Position numbers and translations under genes: made by a program. This document shows, piece after piece, positions 45,804 through 55,125 of a stretch of DNA of 64,000 nt. Each line of letters begins with the position of its first letter. The stretch's first letter is position 1. Source of the stretch: Polaribacter atrinae (GTDB taxonomy: Bacteria; Bacteroidota; Bacteroidia; Flavobacteriales; Flavobacteriaceae); contig NZ_CP150660.1 in the NCBI RefSeq assembly GCF_038023995.1, positions 2,540,501-2,604,500 of the forward strand, in the 5' to 3' direction. The notes under the pieces were generated by a model that worked only from the letters and a program-made list of their open reading frames with translations, searched no databases and was not told the DNA's origin.

Positions 45804-46865
45804 TTGAAAAAGGAAATTACATACTTAGACTCTGCATCTACAACTAAAATAGATCCAAGAGTACTAGAAGTTATGCAGCCATATTTTTCTGACTATTTTG
45901 GTAATGCGTCAAGTAACCATCAGTTTGGAAGAAAATCTAAAGACGCTATTGAAAATGCACGAAAACAAACTGCAAATATCATTAATTGTGAGGAAAAAGA
46001 AATAATTTTCACTTCTGGTTCAACAGAATCTATAAACTTAGCTATAAAAGGCTATGTGGAATCTAATATAGTTAAGGGAAACCATATCATTACAGTAAAA
46101 ACTGAACATAAAGCTGTGTTATCTACTTGCGAGTATCTAGAGACAAAGGGTTTTGAGGTTACATATTTAGATGTAGATGAGAATGGACTTATTTCCTTAG
46201 ATCAATTACGGAATTCCGTAAAAGATAATACCTTACTTGTTGTAATTATGCATGTGAATAATGAAACGGGAGTTATTCAACCAATAAAAAAAATAGGGGA
46301 GTTCTGTAGGGGTATGGATATTACTTTTTTCTGTGATGCAACACAGGCTGTTGGAAAAGTAACAGTAGATATTGAAGAGGACTGTGTTGATATGCTTTGT
46401 TTTTCTGGCCATAAACTAAACGGGCCAAAAGGAATTGGTGTTTTATATAAAAGGAAAGACATTGAAATAACTCCTATAATTCATGGTGGTGGACAGGAAA
46501 ATGGATTAAGAGGAGGAACATATAACACACCTTTAATTGTTGGTTTAGGTAAAGCTTGTGAAATTGTATCACAGGAGTTTGAAGAGAAAAATCAAAAGTT
46601 AACCAATAGAAGAAAGGAAGTTGAAGTGTTTTATGAAGACAATAACATAGGTAAAGTAAATTTCAAAAATGTAGAAACTGCTCCTCATGTAATAAGTATA
46701 ACATTAAACAATTTTGAAGCTGAAGAATATTTAATGCTTAAATCAAAAGAATTTGTTGCCTCTACAGGAAGTGCTTGTAATTCTGAAATTATTGAAATTT
46801 CACATGTTCTAAAAGCTATAGGTATTAAAAAAGCAAAAAATATAATTAGAATTTCAATAGAATAG
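45804..46865 (+). CDS. sspA: Cysteine desulfurase of the phosphorothioation system (SspA/DndA-like)
   Basis: This 353-residue pyridoxal-phosphate enzyme starts at TTG (LKKEITYLDSASTTKIDPRV). It has the PLP-binding Lys204 in CFSGHKLNGPKG and HGGGQENGLRGGTYNTPLIVGLG. The persulfide Cys325 lies in ASTGSACNSEI. This is the NifS/IscS class. It takes sulfur from L-cysteine and hands it to the DndC-like protein. The island has a DndC homologue, so a defence role (SspA/DndA) is more likely than Fe-S assembly. It heads a plus-strand operon, with the helicase gene 25 bases on, and is about 10 kb away from and convergent with sspBCD. Confidence 0.85.
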   Translation: MKKEITYLDSASTTKIDPRVLEVMQPYFSDYFGNASSNHQFGRKSKDAIENARKQTANIINCEEKEIIFTSGSTESINLAIKGYVESNIVKGNHIITVKTEHKAVLSTCEYLETKGFEVTYLDVDENGLISLDQLRNSVKDNTLLVVIMHVNNETGVIQPIKKIGEFCRGMDITFFCDATQAVGKVTVDIEEDCVDMLCFSGHKLNGPKGIGVLYKRKDIEITPIIHGGGQENGLRGGTYNTPLIVGLGKACEIVSQEFEEKNQKLTNRRKEVEVFYEDNNIGKVNFKNVETAPHVISITLNNFEAEEYLMLKSKEFVASTGSACNSEIIEISHVLKAIGIKKAKNIIRISIE

Positions 46866-46890
46866 AGTATTAACTACAATTACTAAAAAA

Positions 46891-49125
46891 ATGCTAAAGA
46901 CTATTGATTGGTCAAAAAATAGAGATTACAGTACAGGGAGTGAAAATGAACCAGTAGAGTTTTATATAGATGCTCTTTCGAATAGTAAGAGTTTTGATCT
47001 GCTGTTAGGTTATTTTAGTTCTACTGCAATTAATATATTGTCATTGGGCTTTGCTAGTTTTATTTATTCTGGTGGAAAAATGAGAATTGCTATAAACAAT
47101 ATCTTGTCTGAAAAAGATAAGGAGGCAATACAAAAGGGACAATATAATGAGACTTCAGCAATCAATTTCTCAATAAAAGATATTCAATCTCTTAGGAAAA
47201 CTTTAGATGAATATAGTCTGCATTTTTTTGAGTGCTTGGCTTGGTTGATTTCAACAGAAAAGATTGAAATAAAAATAATACAACCAAAGGGAAAGGGAAT
47301 TTCTCACTTTAAGACAGGTATTTTTAGTGATGGAGAAAATAAAGTTGCATTTAATGCTTCTTGTAACTTCACTGCTTTTGGACTAGTTGAAAACTTAGAA
47401 AGATTAGAGTGTTCTTTGTCATGGGATAATGATTTATCAAACTCAAAGATTGATTCTCAAGTAGCATACTTTAATACAATTTTTAATGAAGAGGCTGATT
47501 TTGTTAATTATCTAGATATCTCTGATGTAATGGTTGCTGTAAAAAGTGAATTTGGAGACAAGGATATTGACCAGCTATTGATGAAGGAAAAAGAACTTAT
47601 CCAGAAAAAGAAAGACCTTGCTTCTAATCTATGTTTAGAGAAATCTTTACGAAATGCTTACTCAAAAATTGAACATTTAGAGGCGTTGGCTCTTCTGCCT
47701 AAATTTCCATATAAAGAAGGACCAAGACCTTACCAGAAAGCAGCTTATGATAGTTGGGTTGAAAATAATAAGAAAGGATTGTTTGCTATGGCTACAGGGA
47801 CAGGTAAAACATTAACTGCTCTGAATTGTTTGTTAAACGAGTATAAACATGAAACCTCTTATAAAGCTATTATTTTGGTCCCCACTCTAGAGTTAGTAGA
47901 GCAATGGAAAAAGGAATGTGAACAATTTAATTATTCAAATATAATTACTGTTAGTAGTAAAGATAAATGGAAAGACAAGTTATCATTTTACAATACCCTT
48001 TCAAGACTCAATAACCCTTCATTTATTGTGGTAGCAACATATGCTTCATTTGTAAAAGATAAATTTCAAAATTTCTTTAGAGACTTACCAAAGGAAACCA
48101 TTTTCATTGCTGATGAAGTCCACAATATTGGCGCTCCTAATATATCTAAACTACTTCCTAAAATTCATTTAGAAAAGCGAATTGGATTATCGGCAACGCC
48201 AAATAGAATTTATGACGATACAGGTAATATTTCAATTGATTCTTTTTTTAACGACAAAGAGCCTTATACATATAACTTTAGTATGCAAAAAGCAATTGAG
48301 GAAGAATATTTATGTAAATATTATTACTATCCACATGTTGTGTCACTTACAGAATATGAATTTGAAAAGTATAGGGAAATTTCGAAAAAACTTGCTAAGT
48401 TTATAGATCCTGTAACCAAATCATTTAAAAAATGTAAAGAATTGGAAATTCTCCTTTTAAAAAGAAAGAGAATAATTCATAAAGCTGAAAATAAACTACC
48501 AAAGTTTAAAGCAATAATAAATCAAGAGTTCAGTAAAAGAGGCAATCTTAAATACACTCTAATTTACACTCCCGAGGGAGTTCTTGAAAATAATGATAAT
48601 ATTCTTCAAGATAATTATGTAGAAAATGAAGAAGATATTTATTTAATAGACCAGTATACTAAAGCAATTACAGATATTGACTATTCAATAATGGCACGAA
48701 AATTTACTTCTAAGACAAAAAACAGAAAAAGTGTTATTAAACAATTTTCAGAAAGTGATTTACATGTTTTAACATCAATGAAGTGTTTAGATGAGGGAGT
48801 TGATGTGCCTCGTGCTGAATTGGCAATTTTCTGTGCTAGTACAGGAAATCCTAGACAATTTATACAGAGGAGAGGAAGGGTTTTGAGGAAATCTAAAGGG
48901 AAACAGTTTGCATATATTCATGATTTAGTAGTGATTCCAAAATTAGATATGGATAAAAATGATGAAACATTTAACACTGAAAGATCTTTTATTTTAAATG
49001 AGATGAAGCGAGTTGAAAACTTTTTCTCATTAGCGATCAATAAAGCTGAAGTTTATGAAAAATTATCTGAAATCTGCATGCACTACAATATTAGCCTTTA
49101 TGATATAAATAACATAGAAAACTAA
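46891..49125 (+). CDS. PLD-type nuclease fused to SF2 helicase, candidate restriction effector
   Basis: This 744-residue protein has an N-terminal phospholipase-D-like nuclease domain (residues 1-190: FYIDALSNSKSFDLLLGYFSSTAINILSLG, and the HKD-like HFKTGIFSDG, then FNASCNFTAFG). The SF2 helicase core has Walker A ATGTGKT (Lys306), motif II DEVH (Asp408), GLSATPNR, and motif VI QFIQRRGRVLR. It resembles the restriction-type helicases linked to DNA phosphorothioation. It should bind, unwind and possibly cut DNA that lacks the modification. It sits between sspA and a Rad50-like ATPase in one operon. Only one HKD-type motif is obvious, so the nuclease may work as a dimer. Confidence 0.8.
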   Translation: MLKTIDWSKNRDYSTGSENEPVEFYIDALSNSKSFDLLLGYFSSTAINILSLGFASFIYSGGKMRIAINNILSEKDKEAIQKGQYNETSAINFSIKDIQSLRKTLDEYSLHFFECLAWLISTEKIEIKIIQPKGKGISHFKTGIFSDGENKVAFNASCNFTAFGLVENLERLECSLSWDNDLSNSKIDSQVAYFNTIFNEEADFVNYLDISDVMVAVKSEFGDKDIDQLLMKEKELIQKKKDLASNLCLEKSLRNAYSKIEHLEALALLPKFPYKEGPRPYQKAAYDSWVENNKKGLFAMATGTGKTLTALNCLLNEYKHETSYKAIILVPTLELVEQWKKECEQFNYSNIITVSSKDKWKDKLSFYNTLSRLNNPSFIVVATYASFVKDKFQNFFRDLPKETIFIADEVHNIGAPNISKLLPKIHLEKRIGLSATPNRIYDDTGNISIDSFFNDKEPYTYNFSMQKAIEEEYLCKYYYYPHVVSLTEYEFEKYREISKKLAKFIDPVTKSFKKCKELEILLLKRKRIIHKAENKLPKFKAIINQEFSKRGNLKYTLIYTPEGVLENNDNILQDNYVENEEDIYLIDQYTKAITDIDYSIMARKFTSKTKNRKSVIKQFSESDLHVLTSMKCLDEGVDVPRAELAIFCASTGNPRQFIQRRGRVLRKSKGKQFAYIHDLVVIPKLDMDKNDETFNTERSFILNEMKRVENFFSLAINKAEVYEKLSEICMHYNISLYDINNIEN

Positions 49126-49140
49126 AAAAAAACTTATAAA

Positions 49141-49368
49141 ATGAATAAGAATAAAATTTTTAAAAAATTTATAAGTCACGAACTTATAAAAGAAAAATAT
49201 CAATTAGAAGAAACAGCTATACCTAGTAATATTACAAGAGCTTTAGTATCAGAAATACCAATTATTAGGACTATTGCTATATTGGTTGATGAATTAGAAA
49301 GTAACCAAGGTATTAATGATATTGCTTTGTATAATAAAATTAATATTTATTTAAATAATAATATATAA
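49141..49368 (+). CDS. Small hypothetical protein of the sspA operon
   Basis: This 75-residue protein lies between the helicase (15 bases upstream) and the Rad50-like ATPase (2 bases downstream). The tight spacing and codon use support it as a real gene. It is mostly helical, with a basic start (MNKNKIFKKFISHELIKEKY), a middle TRALVSEIPIIRTIAILVDELES and a short C-terminal helix. No family is recognised. The spacing suggests a small subunit or adaptor of the neighbouring helicase or ATPase. Confidence 0.6.
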   Translation: MNKNKIFKKFISHELIKEKYQLEETAIPSNITRALVSEIPIIRTIAILVDELESNQGINDIALYNKINIYLNNNI

Positions 49369-49370
49369 TT

Positions 49371-51512
49371 ATGAGGATTAAACAAGTTGTAATAACCAAT
49401 TATCAAAGTTATTATGGAAGAAATGTTTTTGATTTTGTAGAGGGAGTAAATATTATTCATGGTGCAAATGGCCATGGAAAAACTAAGTTTTTTGAAGCAA
49501 TTGAATGGGTATTTAATGATTATGACTCTAATTTAGAGGGGCTTATTAGTCAGAAGGCAATACATAATGAAATTAAAGAGGGGATTGATGTTCCTGTTTC
49601 TGTAAGAATGACAGTTAGCCAGAATAATGAGATTAAAACAATTGAAAAATTATTCATTGCTAAGAAAATCGACGATAGTATTAGTATATCTAAACCTAGT
49701 TTGACAGGTATCAGAGAGGAAGAAACTGGAGAAAGATATCAGGTAGATTTCCCAAAAACATTAAGAGATGAAATGTTTGATGAGCGAATTAGACGTTATA
49801 GTATGTTTAAAGGAGAAACAGATTTAAAGGTCTTTGAAAACAAAGATGCTCTCTCAATATTAATTGAGATGTTTTCTGATACTGCTCATTTAAAAAAATA
49901 TATACCAAAAGCTGAATATTTTGTAGGTCGTGCAGAAAATGCTGTAACTTCAGCAGGGAAGAAAAGTGCGAAAGGAAAACAACAATATGATCGCTTAAGT
50001 AAGGAAATAGAATATCTTAGAAAAGAGATTTCTGATAAAGAAAGTGAAAAACATCAACATGAAATTAATATTGAAAAGATAAGAACTTCTATTGATAAAT
50101 ATGAGAATATCATTGACAATGCTGAAGCTTACCAAACTCTTTCGGAAAGGATAAGAATAAAAGAAAAGGAGATAAGTAAATTGCAAGTTAGAGTTAGAGA
50201 ATGTGAAAATTACACTCAAGATTTATTTGACAAAAATTGGATTTTAACGAATTATAAACCTGTTTTTGAAGAGTATAAAATTAAGATAGCTAAAGTTTCA
50301 AAAGCTAAGCGAAAATTAGAAAATGAGTTTCAGCAAAAATTAGGTGAAAAAAAAGCAGTTGAAAACTTAAAGAACGGAATTATACCTTTACCGATCGGAG
50401 CTCCTACTCGATTACATATGGAGGAGATGATAGAAGCAGAACTATGTAAGGTATGCAACAGAGAGGCTGTTAAGGGTTCGGAAGCCTATGAATTCATGTA
50501 TAATAGACTTCAAGAATATATTGAAGCTGTCGAGAAAGATGTAGTTGAAAAAAAGCAACTTTTCAAAAATAATTACATTAATTCTTTGACAAAAATTTCA
50601 GATTCTAAAGATGAAAATATTTCTAACATAATCAAGATGGAGTCTAAGATTTCTGCCAATTTTGAATTTGTTGAAAGTAGAAAATCAGATATTAATAAAA
50701 TAATAGCAGAGAGAGAAAAAGAAGAAGCAGAGAGAGCAAAAGTTATCGGTGGCTCAAATATAGATGTAGGGAGTGCTGCTACTATTTTAAAGGATTTTAA
50801 AGGATTAAATAGTAGTATTAAGGAGGAAAATAGTAATTTAAGTAGTTTAACTAATATTATAAAGTCTAAAAAAGACGAGTTAGACGATTTTCAAAAACAA
50901 AAAGACAATATTGATAGAGTTAATGTTGCTGGATATCTAATGAAGACTCAAGATCTTCTAAAAGATGTATTGACAATCACTACTGAAACTACTGAAAAAG
51001 AATTCAATACTCTAGTTATTGATCTTGAAAAACAGGCTAATGAAATTTTCCAATCTACTAATGAAGGTGCGTATACAGGGAAATTGAAATTATACAAATC
51101 AAAATCAGGAAACCAAAATCAAGTTGAATTTAAAGTTTTAGATAATTTTAATAATCCTTTTGCTTTAAATGGAGCGCAAGAGGTTCTTGCCCATACATCT
51201 TTGCTATTAGCTATTTCAAAAATGGTGAAAAATGAAGCTAACGAAAGTTATCCTCTAATTTTAGATGCGCCCCTTTCTACTTTTGACAGCAACAAGTATC
51301 CTTCTTTCTTTAATTCATTTAAAGAGAACACAGATCAATGTATAATACTTGTTAAAGATTTCATTAAGGAGGATGAAAATAAAAAGATAAGTATTGACAG
51401 TAGTTTTTATCAAGACGATATTGTAAAGGATAAGTCTTTATGGGTTAAACTTGATGAGAACTCTATTGAAAACCAAATTGAAACCACTAACTCTATTGTA
51501 ATAGAACTATAA
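49371..51512 (+). CDS. Rad50/DndD-like SMC ATPase with a zinc-hook motif
   Basis: This 713-residue protein has the split-ATPase layout of Rad50 and DndD. The N-terminal Walker A is GANGHGKTKFFEAIEW (Lys37). Long coiled coils cover about 185-330 and 375-560 and are separated by LCKVCNREA with Cys359 and Cys362, a CxxC zinc hook at the middle. The C-terminal part has the ABC signature region NGAQEVLAHTSLLLAI and Walker B YPLILDAPLSTFD. The C-loop is unusual, with Asn-Gly-Ala-Gln in place of Leu-Ser-Gly-Gly. DndD-type ATPases assist sulfur modification or DNA restriction. Here the gene is in the sspA/helicase operon, so an effector or DNA-sensing role is likely. It lies 3 bases before the next gene. 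Confidence 0.82.
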   Translation: MRIKQVVITNYQSYYGRNVFDFVEGVNIIHGANGHGKTKFFEAIEWVFNDYDSNLEGLISQKAIHNEIKEGIDVPVSVRMTVSQNNEIKTIEKLFIAKKIDDSISISKPSLTGIREEETGERYQVDFPKTLRDEMFDERIRRYSMFKGETDLKVFENKDALSILIEMFSDTAHLKKYIPKAEYFVGRAENAVTSAGKKSAKGKQQYDRLSKEIEYLRKEISDKESEKHQHEINIEKIRTSIDKYENIIDNAEAYQTLSERIRIKEKEISKLQVRVRECENYTQDLFDKNWILTNYKPVFEEYKIKIAKVSKAKRKLENEFQQKLGEKKAVENLKNGIIPLPIGAPTRLHMEEMIEAELCKVCNREAVKGSEAYEFMYNRLQEYIEAVEKDVVEKKQLFKNNYINSLTKISDSKDENISNIIKMESKISANFEFVESRKSDINKIIAEREKEEAERAKVIGGSNIDVGSAATILKDFKGLNSSIKEENSNLSSLTNIIKSKKDELDDFQKQKDNIDRVNVAGYLMKTQDLLKDVLTITTETTEKEFNTLVIDLEKQANEIFQSTNEGAYTGKLKLYKSKSGNQNQVEFKVLDNFNNPFALNGAQEVLAHTSLLLAISKMVKNEANESYPLILDAPLSTFDSNKYPSFFNSFKENTDQCIILVKDFIKEDENKKISIDSSFYQDDIVKDKSLWVKLDENSIENQIETTNSIVIEL

Positions 51513-51515
51513 ATT

Positions 51516-52067
51516 ATGGATAAATTATTTGACGAGTGGAAAAAGTCCACACCAAAATATGATAAAAATCTAGAACACCTTTTTAAATCATTAACTAGAA
51601 AAGGTGGAGGAGCTGAAATAGATAGAGAGGATAAAGGAAAGATATTTAGTAACAATTATGAGTTATACATTTACGCCTTCTTCTTAGGGTTATACAATAA
51701 CAAATATGAGGAATTGCCAGAAACTGCAGAATTAAAAGATTTTAGTCATGCAATACAGCACTGGGGAAGTACTAAAAGCTATGTTAGAGAGGATTTTACC
51801 AATCTTCAAGAATATCTGTTTATGGCTGTAATAGCAAAGACGGACGATATTGAAGATGATCTTATAGAACTTGACAAAGGAAAAAAAACAGTTGAAGCTA
51901 TAAAGAAACGTTTACATATTACTATGCAAAATTATACAAACGGTGGTTTACTCCTACTAGAGAAAAAGATACAAGAAGAAAATCTAGATATCACTGTAGG
52001 AACAAGCATGCTTAATCTTATTTTACAGTCTAAACAAGTAACAGAAGATGTATTAAGTAAAGCTTAG
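51516..52067 (+). CDS. Hypothetical protein, last gene of the sspA operon
   Basis: This 183-residue protein starts 3 bases after the ATPase stop. It has a central segment KIFSNNYELYIYAFFLGLYNNKYEELPETAELKDFSHAI, a pattern that faintly recalls the small dnd system-associated proteins that accompany phosphorothioation loci. The C-terminal half is helical and acidic (AKTDDIEDDLIELDKGKKTVEAIKKRL, NYTNGGLLLLEKKIQEEN). The resemblance is weak and from memory. The context says it is a partner of the Rad50-like ATPase and helicase. Confidence 0.6.
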   Translation: MDKLFDEWKKSTPKYDKNLEHLFKSLTRKGGGAEIDREDKGKIFSNNYELYIYAFFLGLYNNKYEELPETAELKDFSHAIQHWGSTKSYVREDFTNLQEYLFMAVIAKTDDIEDDLIELDKGKKTVEAIKKRLHITMQNYTNGGLLLLEKKIQEENLDITVGTSMLNLILQSKQVTEDVLSKA

Positions 52068-52141
52068 TTTTATAAGTACTGAACTTAATAAGGTTTAGTC
52101 CTTTTTTTATATTTATATAAATTAAATAATTGAAAATAATA

Positions 52142-52537
52142 ATGGATATTAAAGATTTTGTAGATAATCTAAAAAGAGATAAAGCACGAGGAGAGCTAGC
52201 TCCTCATCAAATTATTTTATTAATTTCTTTACATAAGTTATATTTAGAAAATAAATCTAATGTAATTGAAACAATCGATTTAATGGATGTTTTTAGTAAG
52301 ACCTGGAAAGAACATCAATATGGTTTTGAAACTAAAAATTGCAACCTAGGAATGCCTTTAAAAGTGTTTGTAAATAGAGGATATTTAGAAATTGATATTA
52401 AAGAAGATATTAAAGATTTTAGAAGCAAAACTGAGCTTAAATCTAAAATAACTGAAATAAAAATTAATCAAGTCTTATTTCAATTATTTAAAAACACTGA
52501 GCTTTCTAATTATCTAATAACAAAAATCAGCTCGTAG
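52142..52537 (+). CDS. Probable free-standing phosphorothioate (sulfur)-binding domain protein
   Basis: The ATG at 52142 is preferred over a TTG 4 codons upstream. The 131-residue product has LKRDKARGELAPHQIILLIS near its start. ScoMcrA-type sulfur-binding domains of phosphorothioate-dependent restriction enzymes begin in a similar way, with a short basic helix, then APHKP and a run of Leu. The following DLMDVFSKTWKEHQYGFETKNCNLGMPLKVFVNRGYLEI also fits the domain's expected core. No nuclease domain is attached. In a phosphorothioation island it could read the sulfur mark. The family match is inference from motif and context; a domain search would decide. Confidence 0.55.
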   Translation: MDIKDFVDNLKRDKARGELAPHQIILLISLHKLYLENKSNVIETIDLMDVFSKTWKEHQYGFETKNCNLGMPLKVFVNRGYLEIDIKEDIKDFRSKTELKSKITEIKINQVLFQLFKNTELSNYLITKISS

Positions 52538-52627
52538 GACTATAAATTAATATATTATCTAAACATTAAATGAATAATCATTTAATTATAAAGTAGTTAG
52601 CGATAATTTTAAAACGCTTTACTCCCA

Positions 52628-54069
52628 ATGAAAAAAACAAATGACGAATTGCATGATAGAATAAAAGAAACTTGTCATTCTTTTTCGTTCATTATGGAAC
52701 GCTATGGAGAAAATTATTTTAAAATTTTTACTGGAGAAATTGATGGCTTAACATTATTTTTAAATCTTGAAGAAGAGAAAATAAGTTTTTATTTTCTGGT
52801 TAGAACTCAAGATGTAGTCTATAACGGAGATAGAAGTGATATACATATTGTAATTAGCTTAATGTTAGCAAGTTTCTTGAAAATAAAAGCTAAAATTTCC
52901 TGTTCAATTTTTGATATTGCACACCCATGTATTGATGATGAAATTTGGGGGAGATATATTTATCCAGAACAATATAAAGAATCATCTAACGGTAATATAG
53001 AATTTATTGAGACTTTAATAAAATATTTGTTCGAATGGAGATCCTCTTTTTGGGGATTAATTGGTTGTCCATGTGAAGAGTGCATGACAGAAGAAAATTT
53101 AATAAACGAAAGAGGTTATGACGTTGAATCAAGTCTTATTGTATACACAACCAAAATCTCTCGATATAATATTGGAAGCAGAATTAAACCCTCATACTCT
53201 ATCGTTTATGATATAGACAATGATTTAACGATAATAAAGTCAAATTCTTTAATAGATTACCTATCCAATATAATTAAATTTTTTAATTATAAACCTCAAA
53301 AAATTAATGGAATTAATGGTGAAATATTAATTGATTCAAACACATATAATTTTGCTAAATACGATGCTATTAGAGAAATTGAAGAAGTGTCAAAATCTTT
53401 AAACAGTAATAAATCTAATAAAATTAACAAATTCATAGTTATTGAGAATTTTATTATTAACATAAGAGCTGATTATATAATAGCAAAGAGTATAGATTCT
53501 GGATTAATTGCCTTTAAAGAAGAAAAAGAATTAATAAAAGAACGTCACAATCTTGAATCATCAATATTATTTCCAATTCCTGTTTTCGAATGGATAAAAA
53601 ATCCATGTCCCACTCAATTTGAGTTATTAATAAAAAGTCTTCTTGAACGTGATGTGAAGGTTAAAAGAGTACGTGTTGCTGCACCTACTTTTCAGGGGAT
53701 AAAGGACGGGATTTAATAATTGACTGGGAAATAGTAAAAGAAAGTTTTATTAAAAATATTCCACCTGTTCAAATATTAAAAATAGTTGGTCAGTGTAAAG
53801 CAAGTAATGGTTCTGTTGGTAAAGGTAAAGTCCAAGATATTAGAGATACAATAGAAAATCATGATGCAGCTGGTTTTTTTCTTGCAGTGAGCACTCAAAT
53901 AACAAATCCACTTACCGAAGCATTAGAGAAATTAAATGAGAAACAACTATGGTCTGATTGGTGGAACCGAGATGATATTGAGTTCAGGCTAAATCAAAAT
54001 CAAGATTTAATACCTAAATTTGATAAAGTTTTGAATATTAAGAAAACTATAAAATTTGTAGACGAATAA
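52628..54069 (+). pseudogene. Frameshifted restriction endonuclease-like protein (PD-(D/E)XK type)
   Basis: An intact frame of about 480 residues is split by a missing base near 53695-53698. A run of four G after TTTCA gives GIKDGI and a stop. With five G it reads QGDKGRDLIIDWEIVKES and continues to 54069. The restored C-terminus shows a restriction-type core: GRDLIIDW (acidic site), VGQCKASNGSVGKGKVQDIRDTIENHDAAGFFLAVST. The N-terminal 330 residues are unrecognised, with several cysteines (GCPCEECM). It lies 90 bases after the sulfur-binding candidate and could be its nuclease partner. The break is in a homopolymer, so a sequencing error is possible. Confidence 0.75.
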
Positions 54070-54259
54070 AAAACTACCGCAAAAACGTTAATGTTTCTTT
54101 CCTATAATACCTAATCGATACAATTAAAGTTTATTTTCAATAAGCTTTAAAGGACAAAAAATATGATAAATTAAGTGTTACTTATTTAAAAATGATTATA
54201 TATTATAAATATGAAAAGCTAATAGCATTTGTATTTATTTGCAAATTCCTTGCATTAAG

Positions 54260-55120
54260 TTAACTACTAATTTTAACTTTCAATACATCTATATACTCTT
54301 TGATTTCCGCATGATTACCAGAATGATTTTCGTAAATTATAGTTTGTATTTTAAAATCCTCAAAAAATCGTTTTTGTATAATTGGATTAGCCTTGTCCTT
54401 GCTAATTAAAAGATAATGTATTGGACCTCCTCCTGAATAAGACTCATGCAAATAATCTAATAATAAATTGAATTCAGGGTCTGTCATAGATGTACCAACA
54501 AAAAAAACAGATTTTGTAGAAAAAATAGACTGCAAGATACTCTTATATCCTATTTCTCTATAAAGAGTTTTTCTATAATCTCGTTGAGATAATATAATCC
54601 CCTGAACATCTGAAAATGCATCACCATGAGCCTTCAAAACAAAAAACTTCTCTTTCCAATAGTTATTAGCAATTTCTCTGCTTTGACTATATGTAAATGT
54701 TGGAGGCGGATACCCATTTAATTTAGTGTATGTGTTTTCAATAAGTCTATCGTAATTAGATGTTAGAATAATATTTGATTTAACCTTCAAGATAGATTCC
54801 ATTGTGGGTGTAGGTTTAATATCTGGTTGTCCAAAAATTGATTCTATATAATTATAAAAAATACTACCTAGCTCACTTTTTAACTCTTCAGCTAACAAAA
54901 GAAAATTATTTCCATCTTTTAAAAGCTTTTTATATTCTCTTATCTTATCTTCTCCACACCATGGTTGCTTTGATGCCAAATCAATTAAATCAGAAATTAA
55001 TTTTCCCCAACTCGGCAAACCTGCATCCATTGAAATGCCTGCTCCAATAAAAAATATACTAGATTTTTTTTTAAAACTCTCCAACATTTCAGATGGGAAA
55101 TGGTCATCGGTAAAAGCCAT
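54260..55120 (-). CDS. SIR2-domain protein, candidate NAD-consuming defence effector
   Basis: In this 286-residue protein nearly the whole length is a SIR2-like domain. It shows FFIGAGISMDAGLPSWG (residues 24-38), ILTSNYDRLIE (Asn122, Asp124), VLKAHGDA with the catalytic His165, and FVGTSMTDPEFNLLLDYL. This is the form found in prokaryotic antiphage SIR2 proteins, which hydrolyse NAD to stop phage growth. No second domain is attached, so a partner must supply sensing. It is the last gene of the sspBCD operon and starts 5 bases after the DUF262 gene, which is the likely sensor. Confidence 0.85.
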   Translation of the reverse strand: MAFTDDHFPSEMLESFKKKSSIFFIGAGISMDAGLPSWGKLISDLIDLASKQPWCGEDKIREYKKLLKDGNNFLLLAEELKSELGSIFYNYIESIFGQPDIKPTPTMESILKVKSNIILTSNYDRLIENTYTKLNGYPPPTFTYSQSREIANNYWKEKFFVLKAHGDAFSDVQGIILSQRDYRKTLYREIGYKSILQSIFSTKSVFFVGTSMTDPEFNLLLDYLHESYSGGGPIHYLLISKDKANPIIQKRFFEDFKIQTIIYENHSGNHAEIKEYIDVLKVKISS

Positions 55121-55125
55121 ATTTA

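Noticed and set aside
45804..46865. Cysteine desulfurase as a housekeeping Fe-S or tRNA-thiolation enzyme
   Set aside because: It is inside the mobile island, in an operon with DNA helicase and Rad50-like genes and together with a DndC homologue. No iscU, sufE or mnmA is nearby.
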